A stretch of 50,618 nucleotides of DNA from GCA-2687025 sp964473525 (lineage in GTDB: Bacteria; Poribacteria; WGA-4E; GCA-2687025). Numbering within the stretch: position 1 is the stretch's first letter; the number at the start of each line of letters is the position of its first letter. The notes below the pieces were generated by a model. The model was not told the DNA's origin. It worked only from the letters and a program-made list of their open reading frames with translations, and searched no databases. Shown here piece by piece: positions 40,587 through 48,114 of the stretch. The DNA is taken from NCBI GenBank assembly GCA_964473525.1, contig CAYYPK010000045.1, positions 1 through 50,618 of the forward strand, given 5' to 3'. The translations under genes and the position numbers were made by a program.

Positions 40587-41522
40587 CTAGCGCGCGAACA
40601 GTGCCAGTGCGAGATCGTCGAGGGTGGCGATGTCGTCCAGCGGGAACTGCGCCGCTATCGGTTCGAAGACGTCCATTGTCAGGTGCTGGGCCAAACCGTG
40701 AGCCTGTCGATGGAGCGCCATGCCAAGAGCTCGATGTGGGAAGTCCTCGCCCGCCGGCCATCCGTAGGCGTCCAAGAACAGGCCGAACAACTCCTTGTCG
40801 CATCCGCAGAGATCCCGGTAAGGCTGGATGATCTCGTAGTGTCGATCCATCACCTCGGCGTCGCCCCAGTCGATGATCCCGGCGAGGCCACCGTCTTCGA
40901 CGTAGACGTGGCGGGTAGTCAGATCGCCGTGCGCGAAGACTCGGTCGGGCGCGCCAAGACGACTGAGGAAGTTGTCGACCTGCGCGACGAGGTGACGCGG
41001 TAGCGAACTCCGTTCCGCTGCCGCCGCAACGTCCAGATCGCTACTCTCCTTCGCGGAGATCCCATCTGGTACGGGTACCGCGTGCGCCCGACGCATCTGA
41101 CACCCCAATTCCTCTACGACCGCCCGACGTTGGGCGTGCGTTAGGTCGGCATATGCCCAGGCCACCCCCGTCATCCGAGTAGAGATGAGGTAGGGCCACT
41201 CGGAGCCCTGACCTGGGAACAGCCGCCCCGAAGCCAGCAGACGTGGAGCAGCGATCTCCGTGTGGCTCGTCAGAAGCGTCTGCGCCGCGAGTTCTCTCGC
41301 GTACCCCTCTCGCCATGTGGGGACGTGACCAAACAGCTTCACGACGACATCGCCGACCAGGTACGTCGGGTACGTCCCGCTCGCGCCCGCCACTGGGCTC
41401 TGGGTCGCGTCGTACAGGTCGTGCCGCTCCAAGGCCGTAGCGACCAGCGCACCCCATAGGCGCGCGTCTCCGCGATGCTCCACGTAATGCGCATCCGACA
41501 CGAATGCTGGGGGCTCAGGCAT
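40587..41522 (-). CDS. Aminoglycoside phosphotransferase-like (APH family) kinase (311 aa)
   Basis: ATG 41522 is preferred: AGGA lies eight bases upstream and longer starts would run into the hairpin at 41583-41615. The kinase-like fold shows YPTYLVGDVVVKLFGHVPTW (lysine strand), FAHGDLTTRHVYVEDGGLAG (catalytic loop HGDLxxxH) and IIDWGDAEVMD (the DxD/DFG-equivalent). Members phosphorylate aminoglycosides, macrolides, homoserine, choline or other small molecules. Resistance is not implied by sequence alone. The gene stands alone, downstream of the isomerase gene on the same strand but separated by a strong hairpin. Confidence 0.88.
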   Translation of the reverse strand: MPEPPAFVSDAHYVEHRGDARLWGALVATALERHDLYDATQSPVAGASGTYPTYLVGDVVVKLFGHVPTWREGYARELAAQTLLTSHTEIAAPRLLASGRLFPGQGSEWPYLISTRMTGVAWAYADLTHAQRRAVVEELGCQMRRAHAVPVPDGISAKESSDLDVAAAAERSSLPRHLVAQVDNFLSRLGAPDRVFAHGDLTTRHVYVEDGGLAGIIDWGDAEVMDRHYEIIQPYRDLCGCDKELFGLFLDAYGWPAGEDFPHRALGMALHRQAHGLAQHLTMDVFEPIAAQFPLDDIATLDDLALALFAR

Positions 41523-41582
41523 CGGGCGCATCCTATCGACTGTTCGGCGGTTGGTGGGGAGAGGCATTCCGCGGACGGGCAC

Positions 41583-41615
41583 GACAGAGGGGCGGGTCAG
41601 TCCCGCCCCTCTGTC
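41583..41615 (-). terminator. Strong terminator-like hairpin after the sugar isomerase gene
   Basis: A perfect 14-bp stem (GACAGAGGGGCGGG / CCCGCCCCTCTGTC) with a 5-base loop lies 31 bp after the isomerase stop. No long U-tract follows. Confidence 0.65.
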
Positions 41616-41645
41616 TGATGTCTCTGTCTGACGTCGGGCGCACGG

Positions 41646-42644
41646 TTACTCGGCGAATTGCGCGTCGAAGGCTATCTCGGACGGCTTGAAGTCGATCTTC
41701 TTGAGGTACGCCGCAGCTTCCGCGGCGCCAGCCTCGCGGTCCATGCCGCTGTCTTCCCACTCGACCGAGAGCGGGCCGTCGTAGCCGATCTCGTTGAGCG
41801 CGCGGATGATCTCTTCGAAGTCGATGCTGCCGCGTCCGACGGAGCGGAAGTCCCAGAAACGGCGCCGGTCGCCGAACTCCGTGTGGCCGCCGAAGACGCC
41901 GGCTTCCATCGGCCTGTCCGACCACCACACGTCCTTCATGTGCGCGTGGTAGATGCGGTCGGCGAACTTCTCGATGAACAGCACGTAGTCGACGCCCTGG
42001 TAGCCAAGGTGGCTCGGGTCGTAGTTGAAGCCGACGGCCTCGCGACGATCGACCGCGTCCAACATGCGCTCCGCGCTGGCGATGTCGAAGGAGATCTCCG
42101 TCGGGTGCACTTCGTGCGCGAACTTCACGCCGACCTCGTCGAAGACGTCCCAGACGGGATTCGTCTTGTCGGCGAAGTCGCGGTAGCCCGCGTCGATCTG
42201 GTCGGGCTGGTTCGGGGGGAACGAGTAGAGCAGCGGCCAGATGCTGCTGCCCGTAAAGCCGTTGACGACCTTCACGCCGAACTTCGCGGCGGCGCGTGCG
42301 GTGTCCGCCATTTCGTCCCTGGCGCGCTGCTGCACCCCTGCCGGGTCGCCGTCTCCCCAGATGCGTGGGTCCAGGATCGCCTCATGGCGCGCGTCGATGT
42401 TGTCACACATCGCCTGCCCGACGAGGTGATTGCTGATGGCGACACAGGACAGCCCGTTCTTCTCCAAGATGTCCCAACGCGATTGACAGTAGCTATCGTC
42501 CGAAAGCGCCTTGTCGACCTCGAAGTGGTCGCCCCAGCAGGCGAGCTCGATGCCGTCGTATCCGAATTCCTTGGCTTTCGGCGCCAGTTCTTCCAGGGGC
42601 AGGTCCGCCCACTGGCCGGTGAACAGGGTCACTGCCCGTGCCAT
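41646..42644 (-). CDS. Sugar phosphate isomerase/epimerase, xylose isomerase-like TIM barrel (332 aa)
   Basis: ATG 42644 has GGAG seven bases upstream. The AP endonuclease 2-type barrel begins LFTGQWADLPLEELAPKAKE, FGYDGIELACWGDHFEVDKA. Metal ligands are expected in VKFAHEVHPTEISFD (Glu/His), AVGFNYDPSHLGYQGVD (Asp/His), IYHAHMKDVWW (His) and PLSVEWEDSGMDREAG (Glu). Such enzymes isomerise or epimerise sugars or inositols and often work with Gfo/Idh/MocA dehydrogenases, one of which is at 14077-15171. The precise substrate is not deducible. Confidence 0.92.
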   Translation of the reverse strand: MARAVTLFTGQWADLPLEELAPKAKEFGYDGIELACWGDHFEVDKALSDDSYCQSRWDILEKNGLSCVAISNHLVGQAMCDNIDARHEAILDPRIWGDGDPAGVQQRARDEMADTARAAAKFGVKVVNGFTGSSIWPLLYSFPPNQPDQIDAGYRDFADKTNPVWDVFDEVGVKFAHEVHPTEISFDIASAERMLDAVDRREAVGFNYDPSHLGYQGVDYVLFIEKFADRIYHAHMKDVWWSDRPMEAGVFGGHTEFGDRRRFWDFRSVGRGSIDFEEIIRALNEIGYDGPLSVEWEDSGMDREAGAAEAAAYLKKIDFKPSEIAFDAQFAE

Positions 42645-42804
42645 GTGGATTCTCCAGTGTTCCGCGGGTGAAGCTGTGTAGTGGACGCATTCCAAGCGGG
42701 GCCGCGCGTGCGCCCCTGTTGCGTCCTGACGCGCTCAAATCCACGGAGACGTTAGCACGGGGCGGGAGTACATTCAATGCGGGCCGAGCCAAATAGACAT
42801 CGCT

Positions 42805-42836
42805 GGGCCGCCGGTCGCCATGAAGGCCGACGGCCC
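42805..42836 (-). terminator. Hairpin after the exbD-like gene
   Basis: A 10-bp stem with one mismatch (GGGCCGCCGG / CCGACGGCCC) and a 12-base loop lies about 20 bp after the exbD stop. No U-tract follows. Confidence 0.4.
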
Positions 42837-42857
42837 GCGCCTGGCTCTCGTGTCGCG

Positions 42858-43295
42858 CTACTGCGTCATCTTCGCGAAGCCGATCTTACCAACGCCCGCG
42901 CGTTTGGCGCGGTCCATCACCTGCACGATCTGGTTGTGCATCACGCGTCGACCGGACTGAATCGTCAGGGCGTCCTTGCGGTCGGGCGCAAGGTTCATGA
43001 ACGTCGTGAAAGCGTTGTCGAGGCTGACGATTTCGCTGTTCAGCACCATGACGCCATCGCTCTCGCCAGGCATGGGATTGGAGATGCGCAGCGTTAGAGG
43101 TGGCTCGTTCATCGTGCCGGGCACGCCAGCGGGCAGCTTGACACGCATGCCCGGGAGCGGCGCGAAAGTCGTCGCGAGCATAAAGAAGATGATGAGAAGG
43201 AAGACGCAGTCGATCATGGGCGTCATGTCGACGTGTGGCGACCTGCGCTCGCTCCGTTCGACGACGATCTGCTCCTCATGTGTGCGCGCGTGCAT
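42858..43295 (-). CDS. ExbD/TolR family biopolymer transport protein (145 aa)
   Basis: ATG 43295 follows AGGAGGGG. The single N-terminal helix carries the proton-channel aspartate in VDMTPMIDCVFLLIIFFMLA, preceded by a short cytoplasmic tail. The periplasmic part (LPAGVPGTMNEPPLTLRISN, LTIQSGRRVMHNQIVQVMDR) is typical of TolR/ExbD. ExbD normally works with ExbB and TonB, or TolR with TolQ/TolA, to couple the proton gradient to outer-membrane work. No ExbB/TolQ gene is adjacent, so the partner must be elsewhere. The 212 bp before the next gene has no clear feature. Confidence 0.92.
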   Translation of the reverse strand: MHARTHEEQIVVERSERRSPHVDMTPMIDCVFLLIIFFMLATTFAPLPGMRVKLPAGVPGTMNEPPLTLRISNPMPGESDGVMVLNSEIVSLDNAFTTFMNLAPDRKDALTIQSGRRVMHNQIVQVMDRAKRAGVGKIGFAKMTQ

Positions 43296-43507
43296 GTCCG
43301 GCCCCTCCTAGTCGCTCCGTGTGGCGCCGCCGACCTGTCATGGCTGACGGGTCGACGACACACTCAGAACGCGTGCGGAGCCGAAGCCGTTGACCAGGCA
43401 CACGGAGAGGCAAGAAGACCTGTAACGCCATACAGGCACAGGCGGCGCCCGCCGCTGCCAAGCTCGCGCGCCTCTCGAGAGGTCGGTAGCTGGAGGGCGA
43501 TCCGCCC

Positions 43508-44689
43508 CTAGTTCGCAGCTTCCACGACGGGTTCCAGAGCGGCGAGCGCCGCCTTCTCATGCGCAAGCGCCTTCCGAAGCGCCGAAGCCCCTTCCGCGCG
43601 ATGCTCTTCGGACTTCCCGGAGTCTTCGGGCGACCCGTGCGTCAGGTGCAGGCCGAACTGCTTCCAGTAGAGATACGCGCTGCGGTACTCATTTGCCGCG
43701 ACGCTGAGAGCAGCGTCCGTCGCCTCGGGGAACATGTCCGCCTCGACGACCCGACGCAGATAGGATGCCGTTGAGTTGCGGAGGCACCACAGCGGGTTGA
43801 TGTCGTGACAGGAACCGAAGTCCTCGAACTTCTCCATGTCGGCGCAGTGCTCCGCGTACAGCTCGATTCCAGCGAGGCCGAACGTCGCCTTCGGGTACTT
43901 CTCGACGACGTGGGCAGGAGTGTTGTCGCTCCACTCCACGAGGTCGGCGAGCACGCGCCGTGCGATCTCCGCTTCCGGCTTCGTGGCGACGCGCGCCGTG
44001 TGCCGACCGAACTTCGTTAGACCCCATTCACCCATGCGGGTCACCCAGTCGCCGAACTCCGCCCACGTGAACCACCGCGAGTACGTGCCTGGCCCGTCCG
44101 CCATCGCGTAGACGCGACGGTCTGACGGGTCGTCTGCGTTCTCGTAGCCGGCGAAGAGGATATTCTCCCAATCCCAGCCCTTCACGGACTTGCCCGCGTC
44201 GACGGATTCCACGACGACATCCCACGCTCCTTCGATTCCCTCGAATGGAATCCACTCGTAGCCGAAGCCCGTCGCGTCGGCGATGCGGTCGTCCATGCCT
44301 ATGTGGAGGTTGGCGTATTTGGGCATGAAGTCGTCGGGTTGGTATCCGAACAGCGCCGAGGAGCCAGACACCGCAGCCAACAGGTCGTAATCGACATCGT
44401 CCCAGCCCGCCTCGCGCATCTGGACGAGATGCAGGCTCAGATACACACCTGGCTGAAGGTAGAACTCGCTGGGGTCGTCGTTGCTTGGGGCCACCCCGTG
44501 GCCGTCGAAGCGTCCAATGTACTGGTGAAACGCGTTCACCGCGTCCGGGAGTAGATGCTGTGTGTCGGAAGCCGTCGTTCGTGTGGAAGCGGGCATGGCT
44601 AGGTGCTCCGGGGCGCCGTAGGCGCAATGGACAAGTGCGAAGGCGAGAAGGCAGGCGAACGGCGCCGCCAGCGTTGTGTGTCGCCTCAT
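43508..44689 (-). CDS. Secreted protein of unknown function with a BtrH/NlpC-like flavour (393 aa)
   Basis: ATG 44689 follows AGGAG. A Sec signal peptide occupies residues 1-25 (LAAPFACLLAFALVHCAYGA). The mature protein contains LAAVSGSSALFGYQPDDFMP, NLHIGMDDRIADATGFGYEW, ENADDPSDRRVYAMADGPGT and LWCLRNSTASYLRRVVEADM. The serine in AVSGSSALF and the overall order faintly recall butirosin BtrH-N-type cysteine-hydrolase-fold proteins, but the nucleophile is not a cysteine and I cannot assign a family. The C-terminal 120 residues are helical. It is upstream of exbD on the same strand. Confidence 0.65.
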   Translation of the reverse strand: MRRHTTLAAPFACLLAFALVHCAYGAPEHLAMPASTRTTASDTQHLLPDAVNAFHQYIGRFDGHGVAPSNDDPSEFYLQPGVYLSLHLVQMREAGWDDVDYDLLAAVSGSSALFGYQPDDFMPKYANLHIGMDDRIADATGFGYEWIPFEGIEGAWDVVVESVDAGKSVKGWDWENILFAGYENADDPSDRRVYAMADGPGTYSRWFTWAEFGDWVTRMGEWGLTKFGRHTARVATKPEAEIARRVLADLVEWSDNTPAHVVEKYPKATFGLAGIELYAEHCADMEKFEDFGSCHDINPLWCLRNSTASYLRRVVEADMFPEATDAALSVAANEYRSAYLYWKQFGLHLTHGSPEDSGKSEEHRAEGASALRKALAHEKAALAALEPVVEAAN

Positions 44690-44867
44690 GTCGAGTTCGC
44701 TCCTGGGAATCCCCCAGCATTACCGAGTCTAGCCTCCCTTACCGCAGACATACGCGGACACTGTGGCATTGGGTACGAGAGTGCGGGTGCGACAACGGGA
44801 AGGGCGAAATCTGCGCGTTGGGCACGCGCGCTTGGCGGCGAGGCGCCGACGGGCCCTGAAGCGCGCA

Positions 44868-44895
44868 GCCCTCGACGCTGGCGTGCGTCGAGGGC
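44868..44895 (-). terminator. Hairpin after the OmpA/MotB-like gene
   Basis: A perfect 11-bp stem (GCCCTCGACGC / GCGTCGAGGGC) with a 6-base loop lies 57 bp beyond the stop of the OmpA/MotB-like gene. It could end that transcript. No U-tract is present. Confidence 0.5.
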
Positions 44896-44952
44896 CGTTA
44901 TATCTAGTCTGTGGGATGTCCTGGCTAGCGGGCCTACGCGTTCACACGCAGA

Positions 44953-45897
44953 TCAACTGCCCCAGTCGTTCTGGGAGAACACCTTGTACTTCACGAGGAT
45001 CTCGATGCGGCGGTTGAGCCCACGGTTCTCCGCGTTGTCGTTGGCCGCCTTGGGTACGTGCGGGCCGTAGCCTTGCGCGGATATCTGCTTCGGGTTGACG
45101 CCCAGATCCTCGAACATACGAAGAACGGTGTTGGCGCGCTCGGTTGACAGGCCCCGGTTGTCGCCGTATATCGCGGCGGTTTTCGCTCCGAGGGCGACGT
45201 CGTCCGTGTGCCCGATCACCGAGATTTCGAAGCTGTCGTCAATGAACCCCTGCAGCTGATTCTGGATGAGATCGCGCAGCTTCGGAATGGCGTCCGGTGG
45301 AAGGTCCGCGCTGCCCGAACCGAAACGCGCGAAGCCCTCCTGCAACTCAATCTTCAGGCCCTGCGTGGTGAGATTTGCGTCGACGCCCGGCATGTCGCCA
45401 AGTTCGAGCAGGCCTTCCTGGAACTTCTCCTGCTCGGCTTGCGCGACCTGCACCATGGATTCCTCGCCCACGGTCTGCACTGGCTCGCCCGACGCGGCTT
45501 CCTGCATCTGCTCCGGGCCGCCGCCGTCCTTGTCCAGGTTCTTGGTTACGATCTTCTCGGAGGGTTCCGGGGAGCCCTTGCCAGGCAGTTGGTCTCCGCC
45601 GCGCAAGGTAGCTTTCTCCGGCGCCTTTGCCTGTGCCGCGTGGGCTCCGCCGCCCATCTTCATCTTGTTGGTGTTCAGCGAGGAACCGTCTTCCAACGAA
45701 CCGGTCGCGGCGTCTCCGAGGCTCCCAAAGGCGAGGGACATGCCTTCGAACGCCTCCTTGATCTTCGCGTCGTCGAACTGCGCCATCGTCATCAGGAAGA
45801 CGAAGAACGTCAGGAGCAGAGCGAGCATGTCCGTAAACGTAGGCGGTAGGGCGCCAGGCTTAGACGCGGCCTCTGGCGCTTTTTCCTTCTTGGCCAT
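44953..45897 (-). CDS. MotB/OmpA-family membrane protein (314 aa)
   Basis: ATG 45897 is preceded by GAGAGG. A short cytoplasmic Lys-rich tail leads into one membrane helix, PPTFTDMLALLLTFFVFLMT, in which Asp23 corresponds to the MotB proton-binding aspartate. A ~180-residue low-complexity Gly/Glu/Gln-rich linker follows. The C-terminal OmpA domain binds peptidoglycan (FARFGSGSADLPPDAIPKL, SVIGHTDDVALGAK, GLSTERANTVLRMFEDLGVN, NRGLNRRIEI). MotB anchors the flagellar stator with MotA. Here no motA is adjacent, so it could be a stator part for flagella, gliding or another proton-driven envelope motor. Confidence 0.9.
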   Translation of the reverse strand: MAKKEKAPEAASKPGALPPTFTDMLALLLTFFVFLMTMAQFDDAKIKEAFEGMSLAFGSLGDAATGSLEDGSSLNTNKMKMGGGAHAAQAKAPEKATLRGGDQLPGKGSPEPSEKIVTKNLDKDGGGPEQMQEAASGEPVQTVGEESMVQVAQAEQEKFQEGLLELGDMPGVDANLTTQGLKIELQEGFARFGSGSADLPPDAIPKLRDLIQNQLQGFIDDSFEISVIGHTDDVALGAKTAAIYGDNRGLSTERANTVLRMFEDLGVNPKQISAQGYGPHVPKAANDNAENRGLNRRIEILVKYKVFSQNDWGS

Positions 45898-46091
45898 ACA
45901 CCTCTCTCCACAACGGATACGCGCCGGAGCTCGCGTCTGCATCTCACGAAGGACTGTTGAGTGTAAGACGGCGGCGCGCTCAACGCAAAGCGCGCGCCCA
46001 TCCGCACATACTCTCTGTCCCTACCATCGGCGTATCGCCGGCCATTCTGGAGGCTTGCCGCGGCGATGGACGCCCCCAAATCCTGGCTGCC

Positions 46092-46436
46092 CTACTCCCC
46101 GCGCTTGGGCTCCAGAATCACCATGTACGTGAGCATCTCGTCGCCCGTGTTCTCAATGCCGTGGAACACCCAGGACGGCAGGAACGTCGCCGAATCCTTG
46201 CCCACTTCGGTGAATTGGTCGTCGATCTGCATCGTGCCGGTCCCGGACAGCACGTACATGATCTCCTCCTCGACGTGCTTGTGCGGAGGGTGCGCGCGTC
46301 TGCCGGGACTGATGGACGACACGTGCATCTGTAGCTTCGTCGCGCCCATGTCGCGATTCACGAACTGCTTGGCGAATCCGTCGGGATCGTCTGACCTTGG
46401 CCGCGTGACGGCGTCCGCCCAGTGGACAATCGGCAT
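46092..46436 (-). CDS. Single-domain cupin protein (114 aa)
   Basis: The beta-barrel motifs are PGRRAHPPHKHVEEEIMYVL (cupin motif 1, with His, His and Glu metal ligands) and ATFLPSWVFHGIENTGDE (motif 2, with His). A short N-terminal part (IVHWADAVTRPRSDDPDGFA) precedes the barrel. Such small cupins bind a metal and act as isomerases, dioxygenases or sugar-binding modules; the substrate is unknown. It lies 32 bp after the moaDE fusion on the same strand. Confidence 0.9.
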   Translation of the reverse strand: MPIVHWADAVTRPRSDDPDGFAKQFVNRDMGATKLQMHVSSISPGRRAHPPHKHVEEEIMYVLSGTGTMQIDDQFTEVGKDSATFLPSWVFHGIENTGDEMLTYMVILEPKRGE

Positions 46437-46468
46437 GCGCGTCTCCCTCCGCTAACCTGCGTAGGCGG

Positions 46469-47137
46469 CTATTCGTCGTCGCCGACCCAGTACGCCGGCC
46501 CGCCCGCCCAATGTTCCTTCTTCCAGATGGGGACGTCCTCCTTAATGCGGTCCATGACGAACTCACACGCGGCGAACGCTTCCCTCCGATGCGACGACGA
46601 CACGCCGATGGCGATGCTCGCGTCGCCAATGCCGAGATGCCCTATGCGATGTGCGACGGCGACTCGATGCAACGACCACTTGGCGTGCGCTTCCTCGGCG
46701 ATCTCCAGCATCTTCTTGTCCGCCATTGGCGGATACGCTTCATACGTCAACGCTTCGACCGCCTTGCCCTCGGCGTGGTTCCGCACGACGCCCAAGAAGA
46801 TGACCACCGCGCCAGACGCGTCGGTCTCCACGAGCGGCCGGACATCGTCCTCGGACACAACGTCCTCCGTAACCCACGCGCGCGATCGGTCGCTGCCACC
46901 GGCTACGGGTGGAATCATCGCGACCTCGTCTCCGGCCGAGAGCGCCGCGTCGGGCGTCACGTACTCCCAGTTTACGGAGTAGCGCACGCGCTCGACGTAG
47001 TGTGCTATCGCGGGGTACTCCGCCGCGAGCGCGGCCTGGAGATCACTGAGCGTGGCGCCATCACTCAGGCTTAGCGTGGCTTCGTCCTGCTTGACGGCTT
47101 CGCGACACCCGGCGAAGAAACGGACGGTCACTTCCAC
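46469..47137 (-). CDS. MoaD-MoaE fusion, molybdopterin synthase (222 aa)
   Basis: Residues 1-80 are a ubiquitin-like MoaD (VTVRFFAGCREAVKQDEATL to DEVAMIPPVAGG). Residues about 90-222 are MoaE (VVIFLGVVRNHAEGKAVEAL, YEAYPPMADKKMLEIAEEA, RIGHLGIGDASIAIGVSSSH, DVPIWKKEHW with the conserved KxxxW). Molybdopterin synthase converts precursor Z to molybdopterin with sulfur carried on the MoaD C-terminal Gly-Gly. Here that Gly-Gly (residues 79-80) is internal. As in the MoaX fusion of mycobacteria, cleavage after it would be required to expose the thiocarboxylate. Other Mo-cofactor genes are not in the window. Confidence 0.93.
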   Translation of the reverse strand: MEVTVRFFAGCREAVKQDEATLSLSDGATLSDLQAALAAEYPAIAHYVERVRYSVNWEYVTPDAALSAGDEVAMIPPVAGGSDRSRAWVTEDVVSEDDVRPLVETDASGAVVIFLGVVRNHAEGKAVEALTYEAYPPMADKKMLEIAEEAHAKWSLHRVAVAHRIGHLGIGDASIAIGVSSSHRREAFAACEFVMDRIKEDVPIWKKEHWAGGPAYWVGDDE

Positions 47138-47182
47138 GTGGCATCCTTAGTGGATGGGCTGCAATCAGCGGGCGGCTCGCGT

Positions 47183-47211
47183 TTGTCGAGTTCCGAGGCG
47201 ACGCCTATTAT
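47183..47211 (+). promoter_or_regulatory. Promoter of the methyltransferase gene
   Basis: TTGTCG (47183-47188), a 17-base spacer and TATTAT (47206-47211), followed by a ~30-base leader with AAAGGGAG before the GTG at 47247. Confidence 0.6.
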
Positions 47212-47246
47212 ATGAGCCAGACACACGAACGACAAAGGGAGCGCGC

Positions 47247-47828
47247 GTGGACCTCGCCAAACTGAAACGCGACCAAGTCCTGAAAGTGGAGCTGCGGGAG
47301 TCCGAGTACGTCTTCAACACGACGTGGGGGCTCTTCAGTTCGCGAGGTCTCGACACCGGCACACGCCTGCTGCTGGAACGCATCGAGGTGAACCCAGGCG
47401 AGACATGTCTTGATGTCGGCTGCGGCTACGGGCCCATCGGCATCGTCCTGGCGCGTCTGTCCGAGACCGGCAAGGTGACGATGGTGGACAAGGACTTCGT
47501 CGCCGTCGAGTACGCCGCGAAGAACGCCGAGGCAAATGGCCTGACAAACGTCGAGGCGATGCTCTCCAACGGACTCCACCACCTGCCCGAGGACGTCCGC
47601 TTCGACGTTATCGCGTCCAACCTACCGTCGAACACCGGCAAGGAACTCCTCGACATCATCACGCAGGAGGCACACACGCGCCTGGTCACCGGCGGACGCT
47701 TCTACGTCGTAACGGTGAATGGCCTTCGCGACTACATGAAGAAGGCGTTCCGCGAGACGTTTGGACACTACAAGAAGCTGAAGCAGGGACGCGGCCACGC
47801 CGTCGCGATGACGACCCGGATGCGCTGA
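47247..47828 (+). CDS. RsmC/RsmD-like class I SAM-dependent methyltransferase (193 aa)
   Basis: GTG 47247 with GGGAG upstream and a good promoter fixes the start. The protein is the single-domain form of RsmC-like 16S rRNA (guanine-N2) methyltransferases. Features: VFNTTWGLFSSRGLDTGTRL, motif I LDVGCGYGPIGIVLAR binding SAM, acidic motif II VTMVDKD, and the catalytic N-L-P-S of VIASNLPSNTGKELLDIITQ (in place of NPPxH/F). The C-terminal sheet GGRFYVVTVNGLRDYMKKAF closes the fold. Target rRNA base modification is the family role; the exact position cannot be told. Confidence 0.9.
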   Translation: MDLAKLKRDQVLKVELRESEYVFNTTWGLFSSRGLDTGTRLLLERIEVNPGETCLDVGCGYGPIGIVLARLSETGKVTMVDKDFVAVEYAAKNAEANGLTNVEAMLSNGLHHLPEDVRFDVIASNLPSNTGKELLDIITQEAHTRLVTGGRFYVVTVNGLRDYMKKAFRETFGHYKKLKQGRGHAVAMTTRMR

Positions 47829-48033
47829 CCTATGGTCCGCACGGCCGCTACGTGGGTCGCGCCGCTCGCCAAGCCGCTTCTCATGTGGTTCCGTGTTCGA
47901 CAAGGCGTAGATTCGCGAGACCATGCCCGACGCCGACATGCGGCAGTTGCGGCACGCGGAGATGCGGCGGGCGTGTAGCGTCCCGTGACAACGGCCCATC
48001 GCGGCAGGACGGCCGTAGCGGGCCTCGCGCCAA

Positions 48034-48062
48034 TTGCTCTCTCGGTAACGAACCTCTACACT
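48034..48062 (+). promoter_or_regulatory. Candidate promoter of the NACHT NTPase gene
   Basis: TTGCTC (48034-48039), a 17-base spacer and TACACT (48057-48062). A small hairpin, GGTTG-TTGGG-CAACC, then lies just before the AAGGA ribosome site and the ATG at 48115. Confidence 0.4.
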
Positions 48063-48114
48063 CTAGCGCCGCCGTCCGTGTCGTGTTCGGTTGTTGGGCA
48101 ACCAAGGATACCGG

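Noticed and set aside
41658..42671. 337-residue plus-strand frame opposite the sugar isomerase
   Set aside because: It is antisense to a conserved TIM-barrel gene and has no recognisable motif.
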